From the NCBI RefSeq assembly GCF_013087515.1, contig NZ_JABFCN010000048.1:310001-374000 (forward strand): DNA of 64,000 nt, in the 5' to 3' direction. Positions 1-8,284 of this stretch are shown piece by piece. Below the pieces are notes generated by a model that was given only the letters and a program-made list of their open reading frames with translations, searched no databases and was not told the DNA's origin. Within the stretch, counting starts at the first letter, position 1. Every line of letters starts with the position of its first letter. The translations under genes and the position numbers were made by a program. The DNA is from Rhizobium sophorae. GTDB taxonomy: Bacteria > Pseudomonadota > Alphaproteobacteria > Rhizobiales > Rhizobiaceae.

Positions 1-888
<888 letters not shown>

Positions 889-963
889 GAGCTCTCGGAA
901 GTCCCTGCCGTTGCGCGTTTTCCGCTCTTTAACCTATGTAGGGACGGCGCGCGACAGGAAAAT

Positions 964-987
964 GCCCGCCGTCAACAGAGGGCGGGC
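964..987 (-). promoter_or_regulatory. Stem-loop in the purL leader (possible attenuator)
   Basis: On the minus strand GCCCGCC and GGCGGGC form a 7-bp all-GC stem around a 10-base loop, followed by ATTTTCC. It lies about 75-100 bases upstream of the purL start, inside the probable 5' leader. The hairpin plus short T-run looks like a weak intrinsic terminator, so it could attenuate purL transcription. It could equally end an antisense or upstream transcript. The structure is seen; the function is inferred. Confidence 0.3.
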
Positions 988-1104
988 GACTTCTTCGGCC
1001 CGGTACGGGCGGCCGCTTCTCAGAGTCTGTTTGACAACTTGCTTTTGATTCTCGATCCATAGAATGGTGCAAGGCTCCGGCCTCAGCTTTTGTGTGCCGC
1101 TGAT

Positions 1105-1120
1105 GTTTCCTATAGGAAAC
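1105..1120. promoter_or_regulatory. Perfect 16-bp palindrome, candidate operator of the aconitase-X gene
   Basis: GTTTCCTATAGGAAAC is fully self-complementary and ends 31 bases before the ATG of the aconitase-X gene. Its size and position fit a dimeric repressor site overlapping the promoter or transcript start. No copy was noticed elsewhere in the window, and no regulator is encoded immediately beside it. The MocR protein about 3 kb away has its own different-looking direct repeats. The cognate regulator is unknown. Confidence 0.5.
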
Positions 1121-1151
1121 TTTTCTTCTTGGTTGATGGTATCGAAATACA

Positions 1152-2894
1152 ATGCCGGACATACAACAACAGGCAGACGAAAAGGTGTTTGCCGGGCGCG
1201 CGCTTGTGGCTGGCTTCGCTGCGGGGTCGATCGTATTCAGCGACACGGCGCTCAGCTTCTGGGGCGGCGTCAACTCCCGGACAGGAGAAGTCATCGACCG
1301 CCACCATCCCCTGTCGACACAGGTCCTGACAGGAAAGATTCTCGCCATCCCCGGCGGACGCGGCTCGTGTACGGGCAGCAGCGTGCTCATGGAGCTGATC
1401 ATGAACGGGCACGCCCCCGCCGGCATCGTGGTCTCGCGCCAGGAGGAAATACTGTCGCTCGGAGTGATCGTCGCTGACGAAGTGTTCGGCCGATCGATCC
1501 CCGTTGTCCAGCTCTCCGAAGACGACTTCGCCGAGCTGCATTCTATCCCTGAAGTCACCCTCATCGGCGACAAGGTCATCGCGAGCCGGATCGAAACCGC
1601 CCCCGGTTTCGATGTCGCCGATCGCACCTATGGAAATTCGATAGCGCTGACATTGAGGGATCGGTCCGCTTTGAACGGGGAAATGGGCAAGGCCGTACAG
1701 GTGGCAATGAGGGCCACGACGCGCATGGCTGAAATTCAGGGAGCGACGGAACTCATCGATATCTCCCAGGTCCATATCGATGGCTGCATCTACACCGGGC
1801 CGACCAGCCTGGAATTCGCGAAACGCATGCGGGACTGGGAGGGTAGGGTTGCCGTTCCAACGACCCTGAACTCGATATCGGTGGACCAGATGCGTTGGCG
1901 GGAGCAGGGCGTGTCTCCCGGCGTCGCCGGACCCGCATCCGAATTGGGTGAGGCCTACGCCTCCATGGGAGCACGAAAGACGTTCACCTGCGCGCCCTAT
2001 CAGCTGTCGTCCGCACCCAGGCAGGGTGAGCAGGTGGCCTGGGCGGAGTCGAATGCGGTCGTATTCGCGAACAGTGTTTTGGGTGCTCGCACTGCCAAGT
2101 ATCCTGACTACCTGGATCTGTGCATCGCTCTCACCGGGCGCGCGCCGCTGACCGGGCCGCATGTCGCCGACAACAGGCGCGCCAGCCTCGTGGTCAAGGT
2201 GTCGGGCTTCGTGTCGCGGGATGACATGGTCTACCCCATTCTCGGCTACCACATCGGCAAGCTTGTCGGAGATGAAATTCCGGTCGTGATCGGCCTCGAG
2301 ACGTGGAAGCCGAATCTGGACGACCTAAAGGCGTTCGGGGCGGGTTTTGCGACGACATCGGGCTCTCCCATGTTCCATATCGTCGGTATCACGCCGGAGG
2401 CGGACAGCCTTGAGAGCATTGTCGGAAGCACGATCAAGGCGAGCTACGAAATCTGTCCCAAGGACGTCGTTGCCGACTGGAGGAAACTCAACGGCGGGTC
2501 TGTGGATGCCATCGAGTTCGTCGCGCTGGGCAATCCCCATTTCTCTTTCGACGAATGCGAGCGGCTGGCCGCGCTTTGCGAAGGCCTGGCGAAACATCCT
2601 GACGTCAAGGTGCTGGTTACCTGCAACCGTGCGACATTCGAAAGGGCTTCCGCTGCGAATCTCGTCTGCAAATTGTCGGACTTCGGCGTAGAATTCGTAA
2701 CCGATGCGTGCTGGTGCACACTTGCGGAGCCTGTCATCCCAAAATCGGTCGATACAATTATCACCAATTCCGCGAAGTTCGCTCACTACGGTCCTGGATT
2801 GACGGGTAAGGCGCTTCGGTTCGGCAGCCTGGCGGACTGCGTCGCGGCGGCTTGTCAGGGCGAGTTGAAGCCTGTTCGTCCCACATGGGACTAA
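1152..2894 (+). CDS. Aconitase X family protein (fused DUF126 + DUF521), probable cis-3-hydroxy-L-proline dehydratase
   Basis: The 580-residue protein joins the small swivel domain (DUF126, roughly residues 12-135, with GGRGSCTGSS) to the large aconitase-X catalytic domain (DUF521, roughly 170-570). Conserved-looking cysteines in the large domain include CIYTGPTS, VTCNR and DACWCT and are plausible Fe-S ligands. Characterised fused bacterial members dehydrate cis-3-hydroxy-L-proline to pyrroline-2-carboxylate; separate-subunit archaeal relatives act on mevalonate 5-phosphate. No hydroxyproline transporter, racemase or pyrroline-carboxylate reductase lies beside it, so the substrate is inferred from family alone. 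The gene stands alone on the plus strand between purL and the PagL-like gene, with a perfect 16-bp palindrome just upstream. A solitary gene inside the purine region suggests acquisition. Confidence 0.82.
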   Translation: MPDIQQQADEKVFAGRALVAGFAAGSIVFSDTALSFWGGVNSRTGEVIDRHHPLSTQVLTGKILAIPGGRGSCTGSSVLMELIMNGHAPAGIVVSRQEEILSLGVIVADEVFGRSIPVVQLSEDDFAELHSIPEVTLIGDKVIASRIETAPGFDVADRTYGNSIALTLRDRSALNGEMGKAVQVAMRATTRMAEIQGATELIDISQVHIDGCIYTGPTSLEFAKRMRDWEGRVAVPTTLNSISVDQMRWREQGVSPGVAGPASELGEAYASMGARKTFTCAPYQLSSAPRQGEQVAWAESNAVVFANSVLGARTAKYPDYLDLCIALTGRAPLTGPHVADNRRASLVVKVSGFVSRDDMVYPILGYHIGKLVGDEIPVVIGLETWKPNLDDLKAFGAGFATTSGSPMFHIVGITPEADSLESIVGSTIKASYEICPKDVVADWRKLNGGSVDAIEFVALGNPHFSFDECERLAALCEGLAKHPDVKVLVTCNRATFERASAANLVCKLSDFGVEFVTDACWCTLAEPVIPKSVDTIITNSAKFAHYGPGLTGKALRFGSLADCVAAACQGELKPVRPTWD

Positions 2895-2985
2895 ACGGTT
2901 CCCGGCTGCCGATGGTCGATCAGACGGCCGTAATGAGCAGTTCAATCATCCGTCGGCCAACCCGCTGAAATTGTCGAACGGACTC

Positions 2986-3564
2986 TCAGAACTTGTAGCC
3001 GATCTGCAGGCCGGCGCGCGTCATGCCGTCGTTCGGCCCGTCGCAAAGATTGGCGTGCGAGGAATGGGCAAGCTGGGCCATGACATTCCAGCGGGCGTTG
3101 AAACGGTAGCCGGCGCCCAAATATTCGTGGAAGAGAACACGACAGCCGAGTTCCGGACCGTCATCATCGCCTTCGAGATCGCCGGTATGGATGACGCCGC
3201 CGAAGCCGGCTTCGGCAAAGAGCTTCTCGTTCAAATCGACTGTCCAGGTGAAACCGGTGAAGAACTGGGTGGCTTCGCCCGACGTGCCAATCGAGGTGCC
3301 CAGATGGACGCGGGGATGCCGTAATTGTTGCTGCCAGCCGACCGCCGTGTCGTAACCGAAAGGATCGAAGAGAGCGGTAATTTCGGGAAAGACGCCGTCT
3401 TCCCTGGAATGGCCCGGCTGCACCGAGGCCGAGGCGCCGAAGCGCAATTCATCAAATATCTGCTCGCCTGCACTTGCCGAGCCCGCAACCGGGATAGCGG
3501 CTGCCGCTGCCAACGATGCCATACTCAAAAAACGCAACCCGATCCTGCCGAAGTCGACCCTCAT
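2986..3564 (-). CDS. PagL-like acyloxyacyl hydrolase (lipid A 3-O-deacylase family)
   Basis: Predicted small outer-membrane beta-barrel that would remove the 3-O acyl chain of lipid A. The start at 3564 is chosen because AAGGA lies six bases upstream and the first 32 residues form a clean signal peptide ending AGSASA; an ATG 48 bases upstream has neither feature. The C-terminal half carries the family pattern HSSHANLCDGPNDG followed by a terminal aromatic residue (GYKF), typical of barrel insertion. The His and Ser of the PagL active site are visible, but the acidic residue expected about a dozen positions later seems to be Met or Thr. The product is therefore either a divergent enzyme or a barrel without that activity. 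The gene is convergent with the aconitase-X gene. Confidence 0.72.
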   Translation of the reverse strand: MRVDFGRIGLRFLSMASLAAAAAIPVAGSASAGEQIFDELRFGASASVQPGHSREDGVFPEITALFDPFGYDTAVGWQQQLRHPRVHLGTSIGTSGEATQFFTGFTWTVDLNEKLFAEAGFGGVIHTGDLEGDDDGPELGCRVLFHEYLGAGYRFNARWNVMAQLAHSSHANLCDGPNDGMTRAGLQIGYKF

Positions 3565-3665
3565 TTGCTGTCCTTTGATTCGCATCAGACGGGAACAACA
3601 AAGAGGTAACACGGAGGTTGAGTCGCTAAAGCGCTCCGAATAGGCTGCGGCGTTTTTTCCGATTT

Positions 3666-3690
3666 ATGACGTGTGTTTGCAACACGTCAT
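3666..3690 (-). terminator. Inverted repeat at the 3' end of the mocR-type gene
   Basis: ATGACGTGT and ACACGTCAT form a perfect 9-bp stem around a 7-base loop, overlapping the stop codon of the minus-strand regulator. It probably ends that transcript, although it lacks a strong T-tract on the minus strand (ATAAATC follows). Confidence 0.4.
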
Positions 3691-5105
3691 ATTTCGCCGT
3701 CATAGGTGGATCCGCCATTTTCCAGCAGCCGGCGCAGGATCATCAGTCCCGAGGTCAGTTCCTGCCCCGTCTTCGGCGAGGACAAACCGATGCGAACGCG
3801 GTGATAGGCTTTCTCGCCGCGGGCCGCCTTGAACTCGTCCTCATCGTCGACGAGCACGCCGTCGCGGTAGGCGGCATTCTTGAAGGTGCCCGACATCCAG
3901 GGCTCCGGCAGTTTCAGCCAGAGGAAGGGCGCGTGGAGGTGCGATTCGAAATCGAAACCCTGCAACTGCTCGCGGGCGAGCTGGACGCGCCTGGAAAGTT
4001 CATTGACGCTCGCTTTGCGGATCTCGTGCGCTGTGCCGCTTTCGACGAGGCGCGCACAGGTCTCCGCCAGGATGAAGGGGAGGCCGCCGGTGATCATCTT
4101 GTGCGTCACCCTGATGCGCTGGGCAAAATGTGGCGGGCAGGCGACCCAGCCGCCGCGCACGCCGGCGGCGACCGATTTCGACAGGCCGTTGACGAGGAAG
4201 GTGCGGTCGGGCGCGATCGAGGCGAGCAGCGGCGTATCGTCGTCGGCCATGCCGCCGTAGAGGTCGTCCTCGATCAGCCAGACACTGTGTTTCCTGGCGA
4301 TTGCGGCGATCGCCGCGCGCCGTTCATAGGGCATGATCGCCAGCGTCGGATTGTGGACGGTCGGCATCAGGAAGGCGATCTTCGGATGCTGCTGCTGGCA
4401 GAGCCGCTCGAAATCCTCGGGGATCATGCCAAGCTTGTCGGAATCGACCGTCAGCGTGCGGCGGCCGAGAAGGCGGGCGCTGCGGCTGACCTGGGTGTAG
4501 GTGAGATCCTCGAAGACGATCTTGTCGCCAGGCGCCGAGACGGCGGCGATAACGGCGATCGCCGCCGCATGGGCGCCGAGCGTCGGCACGATGTTTTCAA
4601 CCTCCGGCGTCCAGCCGCTGCGGGCAAGCCACAGCCGGCCGGCCTCGAACCAGTTCTGCGGGAAACTCCGGGAATAGGAGGAGATTTCGGAAAGATGCTG
4701 CTCGCCGATCTCGGCGAGGATACCCGCTATGACCTTGCCCTGGCCGAGATCGGGCGCGGCTGTCGTGTCGAAACGGATCTTGTTGGCAGGCGCATCCTGG
4801 ACGCGGGTGCCGCCGAGGGAGACGGTCAGCGGATCGATCTGTTCCCCGGGCGGCGTTTCGGAGCGGTTCAGCACATAAGTGCCGCGCCCCACTTCGCCGG
4901 CGACCAGGCCGCGCTCATGCACCAGCGCATAGGCGCGGCCGATCGTGCCGATCGTCACGCCGATATCATAGGCGAGATTGCGCTGCGGCGGCAGCTTGCT
5001 GCCCGCGGGCAGGGCGCCGCTTGCTATGGCGGATTCGATGCTGTCGGCAAGCCGGAGATAGACCGGCCCGGAACCGCGGGAAATATCGGGAAGCCAATTT
5101 GTCAT
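3687..5105 (-). CDS. MocR/PdxR-type regulator (GntR winged helix + class I aminotransferase domain)
   Basis: Predicted transcription factor that senses PLP or an amino-acid-like ligand. From the chosen ATG (MTNWLPDISRGSGP) residues 10-75 form the GntR winged helix-turn-helix, including LPPQRNLAYDIGVTIGTIGRAY. Residues about 110-470 are a fold-type I aminotransferase-like domain with a plausible PLP-lysine segment, VNGLSKSVAAGVRGG. The 472-residue length is usual for the family. An upstream in-frame start would add 21 residues and run through the divergent promoter, so 5105 is preferred. It faces a DUF1127 gene across an 81-base gap with ATTGTA direct repeats, the usual site type for MocR proteins. 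The ligand is unknown. Confidence 0.85.
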   Translation of the reverse strand: MTNWLPDISRGSGPVYLRLADSIESAIASGALPAGSKLPPQRNLAYDIGVTIGTIGRAYALVHERGLVAGEVGRGTYVLNRSETPPGEQIDPLTVSLGGTRVQDAPANKIRFDTTAAPDLGQGKVIAGILAEIGEQHLSEISSYSRSFPQNWFEAGRLWLARSGWTPEVENIVPTLGAHAAAIAVIAAVSAPGDKIVFEDLTYTQVSRSARLLGRRTLTVDSDKLGMIPEDFERLCQQQHPKIAFLMPTVHNPTLAIMPYERRAAIAAIARKHSVWLIEDDLYGGMADDDTPLLASIAPDRTFLVNGLSKSVAAGVRGGWVACPPHFAQRIRVTHKMITGGLPFILAETCARLVESGTAHEIRKASVNELSRRVQLAREQLQGFDFESHLHAPFLWLKLPEPWMSGTFKNAAYRDGVLVDDEDEFKAARGEKAYHRVRIGLSSPKTGQELTSGLMILRRLLENGGSTYDGEI

Positions 5106-5106
5106 G

Positions 5107-5138
5107 GTGACAATTGTATATATTGGCACATTGTACCC
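5107..5138. promoter_or_regulatory. ATTGTA direct repeats in the mocR/DUF1127 divergent gap
   Basis: Two direct copies of an ATTGTA-centred motif (ACAATTGTA at 5110-5118 and CACATTGTA at 5127-5135) are spaced 17 bp start to start and sit directly upstream of the regulator's ATG. MocR proteins are known to bind direct repeats in such divergent gaps, so this is the likely operator controlling the regulator and possibly the DUF1127 gene. Confidence 0.5.
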
Positions 5139-5186
5139 GTCAAGCGTATGAGTCAATTCCAATGGCAAGCCGAGAGGATTCCTGGA

Positions 5187-5444
5187 ATGTCCGCGTTACC
5201 CGAGATCAAAATGCCGATTGTACCGATTGTCTCTTACGAGGATAGGAGGCAGATCATCCTCCCCGGCGCGCCCGCCGAGGCGACGACGCGTTTGGAGCGA
5301 ATCTGGGCCGCCATTCTTCTCTGGCATCAAAAGCGGGAAGGCCGGCGCGTGCTGAGAGGCCTGACGGCGAGCGAACTTAAGGATATCGGTGTGTCGCAGT
5401 CCGATGCCGCGCGCGAAGTCGGCAAGTCGTTTTTCTGGGACTGA
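5187..5444 (+). CDS. DUF1127 domain protein (YjiS-like), 85 aa
   Basis: The C-terminal half carries the DUF1127 pattern: LERIWAAILLWHQKREGRR, then LRGLTASELKDIGVSQSDA, ending in an acidic-aromatic tail. Family members are small proteins; in related alphaproteobacteria some have been linked to RNA turnover and to phosphate or carbon metabolism, but the role here is unknown. The ATG at 5187 is preferred because GAGAGGA lies about eight bases upstream; an ATG at 5148 lies in the presumed promoter and has no ribosome site. The gene is divergent from the MocR regulator and is a likely target of it. A rhizobial-type hairpin repeat follows 36 bases downstream. Confidence 0.8.
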   Translation: MSALPEIKMPIVPIVSYEDRRQIILPGAPAEATTRLERIWAAILLWHQKREGRRVLRGLTASELKDIGVSQSDAAREVGKSFFWD

Positions 5445-5480
5445 ACGTGCTTTCGGGCTACTGCCTAGTTCCTAGGATAA

Positions 5481-5546
5481 AATTATGCAGTAACTCAAAG
5501 TGTTACAGCGTCCTTGCGCATCTGAAAAAGACGCGCTGCGCTGCAG
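5481..5546 (+). repeat. Dispersed rhizobial hairpin repeat, family 1 copy A
   Basis: The segment contains TGTTACAGCGTCCTTGCGC, then an imperfect stem (GCGCATCT / AGACGCGC, one mismatch) around GAAAA, then TGCGCTGCAG. Similar copies occur at 52041-52103 and, inverted, at 58614-58667. It lies between convergent genes (DUF1127 and the small lipoprotein), where its hairpin could serve as a terminator. Confidence 0.65.
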
Positions 5547-5554
5547 TCTGGGGA

Positions 5555-5950
5555 TCAGCTGCAGGCCTTGTTGCCGCCGGACCAGCGATTGACGTCGGCG
5601 GTGATGCGACCGGCGATCGGCTCCTGCATCATCGGACCGAAGGCCTGCAGGCGCGACGGGCTTCCCTCAGCCTGCACGACGAGCAGCGGCCGGCTTTCCG
5701 GGCTGCCCTTATGGACGAGCAGGATGCGCGGACGTCCGGTGAAAGAATTGAGCTCCGGCGCGAGCTTGTAGGCTGCAAAGGCCGGATCGCCCGATTTGAA
5801 CCAGCAGGCATTGGCGCCGAGGGCCACGCGTTCCATTGTCGGCAGTGCGGCGCGGTTCGGGCCTGTCGGCGCCGGCGTCTGGCAGGCTGCCACCACGGCT
5901 GCGAGAGCGGTCAACAGGGCGGCGTTTGCGACGGAGAGGCAAGGGCGCAT
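5555..5950 (-). CDS. Small lipoprotein of unknown function
   Basis: Residues 1-23 form a lipoprotein signal peptide ending in the lipobox VVAAC, with Cys23 as the predicted acylated residue. The mature part of about 108 residues has no motif I recognise; two further cysteines (one in NACWF, one in NKACS at the very C-terminus) could form a disulfide. The gene follows purQ by 44 bases on the same strand and may be co-transcribed with the purine genes, though nothing in the protein suggests a purine role. The start is an ATG. Confidence 0.7.
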   Translation of the reverse strand: MRPCLSVANAALLTALAAVVAACQTPAPTGPNRAALPTMERVALGANACWFKSGDPAFAAYKLAPELNSFTGRPRILLVHKGSPESRPLLVVQAEGSPSRLQAFGPMMQEPIAGRITADVNRWSGGNKACS

Positions 5951-5994
5951 CGATTGCTCCAGATCCGAACAGAAGGATTTTCGTGTGTCGAGGT

Positions 5995-6666
5995 TCAGGC
6001 GGCGATGACGTCGAGCGCCGAGGCGAAGAGGCCGCGGCCGTCCGAGCCGCCATGGGCGGCCTCGATCAGGTTCTCGGGATGCGGCATCATGCCGAGGACG
6101 TTGCCCTTTTCGTTCATGACGGCGGCGATATCATTGATCGAGCCGTTCGGGTTGGTGCCTTCGGCATAACGGAACACCACCTGGCCATTGCCTTCGATCG
6201 CAGCCAGTGTCGCATCGTCGGCGAAATAATTGCCGTCATGATGGGCGACCGGGCAGCGGATGACCTGGCCCTGCGCATAGGCGCGGGTGAAATCCGTCTC
6301 GGCATTGACGACTTCGAGCTTGATCTCGCGGCAGACGAATTTCAGCGAGGAATTTCGCATCAGCGCGCCGGGCAGCAGGCCGGCCTCGACGAGGATCTGG
6401 AAGCCGTTGCAGACGCCGAGCACCTTCACGCCCTTTGCAGCCTTGTCGATGATCGCCTGCATGACCGGCATGCGGGCGGCGATCGCGCCGCAGCGCAGGT
6501 AATCGCCATAAGAAAAGCCGCCGGGGATGACGATCAGGTCGACATCGGGGATCTCGGTTTCCGTCTGCCAGATCGTCACCGGTGGCTGGCCGGAGATCTT
6601 GGTCAAGGCGGCGATCATGTCGCGGTCGCGGTTGAGGCCCGGAAGTTGAACGACGGCTGATTTCAT
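5995..6666 (-). CDS. purQ: Phosphoribosylformylglycinamidine synthase subunit PurQ (glutamine amidotransferase)
   Basis: Class I glutaminase subunit that supplies ammonia to PurL. The 223-residue protein starts MKSAVVQLPGLNRDRD and shows the nucleophile elbow VLGVCNGFQIL (Cys near residue 86), the oxyanion strand PGGFSYGDYLRCG and the His/Glu pair in MMPHPEN. The ATG overlaps the stop codon of kptA as ATGA, so translation of the two is probably coupled. An upstream in-frame ATG would add 18 residues before the conserved N-terminus and is rejected. The length is normal for PurQ. Confidence 0.97.
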   Translation of the reverse strand: MKSAVVQLPGLNRDRDMIAALTKISGQPPVTIWQTETEIPDVDLIVIPGGFSYGDYLRCGAIAARMPVMQAIIDKAAKGVKVLGVCNGFQILVEAGLLPGALMRNSSLKFVCREIKLEVVNAETDFTRAYAQGQVIRCPVAHHDGNYFADDATLAAIEGNGQVVFRYAEGTNPNGSINDIAAVMNEKGNVLGMMPHPENLIEAAHGGSDGRGLFASALDVIAA

Positions 6667-7217
6667 GGGGTCCCTGCGTTTCGCGAAAGATATTGAACTG
6701 GAACGCTTTCGGCGAGCCATACTCCATTGTCGGAGACAAAGAAAGAATGCCCCTCGGAAAACATGCGGGCCGCATCCACGCGCAGGATGAGATGTTCACC
6801 CTTGCGGCGCATTGCGACGATTTTCGCCGTTTCGACATCTGCAGACAGATGAACGTGATGCCGTTGCATCTTCTTCAAGCCTTCGCGCTCGATCGACTGC
6901 CAGTTCGTCAGAGACGTGCCGTGAAAAAGAGCAGCCGGCGGCGCGACCTGGTTCAATGCAAGATCGACCTCGACGCTATGACCTTGATTTGCACGAATTC
7001 TGTTATCGGCGAGCGTGAAGCGCTTCCTTGGATTGTTTTCGACAATCTCGATGATATCGGCGCGGGAAACATCGTATTTCGACGACAACGCTTTTTCGAG
7101 TTCGTCGAGCGACACCCAACCCTCGCCATCAAGCGTCAAGCCCGCAGATTCCGGCGCATGACGCAAAACATAGCTCATATATTTCGAGACTTCCGTCTCC
7201 AGCTTTGCTTTCATCAT
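6663..7217 (-). CDS. kptA: RNA 2'-phosphotransferase KptA/Tpt1
   Basis: NAD-dependent enzyme that removes an internal 2'-phosphate from RNA, releasing ADP-ribose 1'',2''-cyclic phosphate. The 184 residues show all the hallmarks: YVLRHAPESAGLTLD and GEGWVSLDEL (N-terminal lobe), RIRANQGHS, LFHGTSLTNWQSIEREGL, RHHVHLS and the C-terminal SDNGVWLAESVPVQYL. The conserved Arg-His-Arg-Arg set looks present. Bacteria lack the tRNA-splicing substrate, and related proteins can also ADP-ribosylate 5'-phosphate ends, so the cellular role is open. It sits between purS (44-base gap) and purQ (4-base overlap), an unusual place inside a purine operon. Two consecutive ATGs are available; the first is used. 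Confidence 0.93.
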   Translation of the reverse strand: MMKAKLETEVSKYMSYVLRHAPESAGLTLDGEGWVSLDELEKALSSKYDVSRADIIEIVENNPRKRFTLADNRIRANQGHSVEVDLALNQVAPPAALFHGTSLTNWQSIEREGLKKMQRHHVHLSADVETAKIVAMRRKGEHLILRVDAARMFSEGHSFFVSDNGVWLAESVPVQYLSRNAGTP

Positions 7218-7261
7218 GACGCCAAATCCTCAAAGTCCGCCAGACGACGGGTCTGTGATCA

Positions 7262-7504
7262 TCAGTCGATCGCGATTGCGTAATTCTCGATCACCGTGTT
7301 GGCGAGCAGTTTTTCGCACATGGCTTTGAGGTCGGCCTCGGCCTTGCCCTTGTCGGCGCCTTCCAGCTCGAGGTCGAAGACCTTACCCTGTCTTACATGG
7401 CCGACGCCCGAGAAGCCGAGGGCGCCAAGCGCACCCTCGATAGCCTTGCCCTGCGGATCGAGAACGCCGTTTTTCAGCGTGACGGTGACACGAGCCTTGA
7501 TCAC
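7262..7504 (-). CDS. purS: Phosphoribosylformylglycinamidine synthase subunit PurS
   Basis: The 80-residue protein MIKARVTVTLKNGVLDPQGK matches PurS in length and in its central GFSGVGHVRQGK segment. PurS dimers bridge PurL and PurQ and are needed for ammonia channelling. The start codon is GTG, preceded by AGGAAAG. It lies 15 bases downstream of purC and is probably co-transcribed with it. Confidence 0.96.
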   Translation of the reverse strand: MIKARVTVTLKNGVLDPQGKAIEGALGALGFSGVGHVRQGKVFDLELEGADKGKAEADLKAMCEKLLANTVIENYAIAID

Positions 7505-7519
7505 TTTGTCTTTCCTGCC

Positions 7520-8284
7520 TTACTTGACGAGAACCGGGCCGGTGCCGCGCACAGGCTCGTTTTCATTGATGATGCCGAGACGGCGCGCCACTTCGGAATA
7601 GGCTTCGAGCAACCCACCGAGGTCACGGCGGAAGCGGTCCTTGTCCATCTTCTCGTGGGTTTCGATATCCCAGAGCCGGCAGCTGTCCGGCGAGATTTCG
7701 TCGGCGAGGATGATGCGCATCATATCGCCTTCGAAGAGACGGCCGCATTCGATCTTGAAATCGACGAGCTGGATGCCGACGCCGAGGAAGAGGCCGGTCA
7801 TGAAGTCGTTGACGCGGATGGCAAGCGCCATGATGTCGTCGAGTTCGGCGGGGTTTGCCCAGCCGAAGGCGGTGATGTGCTCCTCGGAGACCATCGGATC
7901 GTCGAGCGCGTCGGACTTGTAATAGAACTCGATGATTGAGCGCGGCAGCACGACGCCTTCGTCGATGCCGAGGCGCTTGGCGAGAGAACCGGCCGCGACA
8001 TTGCGCACGACGATCTCCAGCGGGATCATCTCCACTTCCTTGATCAACTGCTCGCGCATGTTGAGCCGGCGGATGAAATGAGTGGGAATGCCGATCTTGT
8101 TCAGATGGCTGAAGATATACTCGGAAATGCGGTTGTTGAGGACGCCCTTGCCATCGATGACTTCGTGTTTTTTCTTGTTGAAGGCAGTGGCATCGTCCTT
8201 GAAGAACTGGATCAAAGTGCCCGGTTCCGGGCCTTCATACAGAATCTTTGCCTTGCCCTCGTAGATACGGCGGCGACGGTTCAT
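7520..8284 (-). CDS. purC: Phosphoribosylaminoimidazole-succinocarboxamide synthase (SAICAR synthetase)
   Basis: Joins CAIR and aspartate in an ATP-dependent step of purine synthesis. The 254-residue protein begins MNRRRRIYEGKAKILYEG, the standard PurC N-terminus, and includes FIRRLNMREQLIKEVEMIPLE cut by the usual VVRNVAAGSLAKRLG segment, and the LVDFKIECGR signature. ATG 8284 is preferred over an ATG three codons upstream, because AGAGA then has a normal nine-base spacing. It heads the purC-purS-kptA-purQ cluster. The 272 bases upstream, to the GGDEF gene, hold no gene and presumably the operon promoter. Confidence 0.97.
   Translation of the reverse strand: MNRRRRIYEGKAKILYEGPEPGTLIQFFKDDATAFNKKKHEVIDGKGVLNNRISEYIFSHLNKIGIPTHFIRRLNMREQLIKEVEMIPLEIVVRNVAAGSLAKRLGIDEGVVLPRSIIEFYYKSDALDDPMVSEEHITAFGWANPAELDDIMALAIRVNDFMTGLFLGVGIQLVDFKIECGRLFEGDMMRIILADEISPDSCRLWDIETHEKMDKDRFRRDLGGLLEAYSEVARRLGIINENEPVRGTGPVLVK

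Noticed and set aside
1110..2252. 380-codon frame antisense to the aconitase-X gene
   Set aside because: It overlaps a gene with clear family motifs and shows no recognisable protein features.
3666..5147. Long N-terminal extension in frame with the DUF1127 gene
   Set aside because: It runs antisense through the whole MocR gene; the family is about 80 residues, and a good ribosome site supports ATG 5187.
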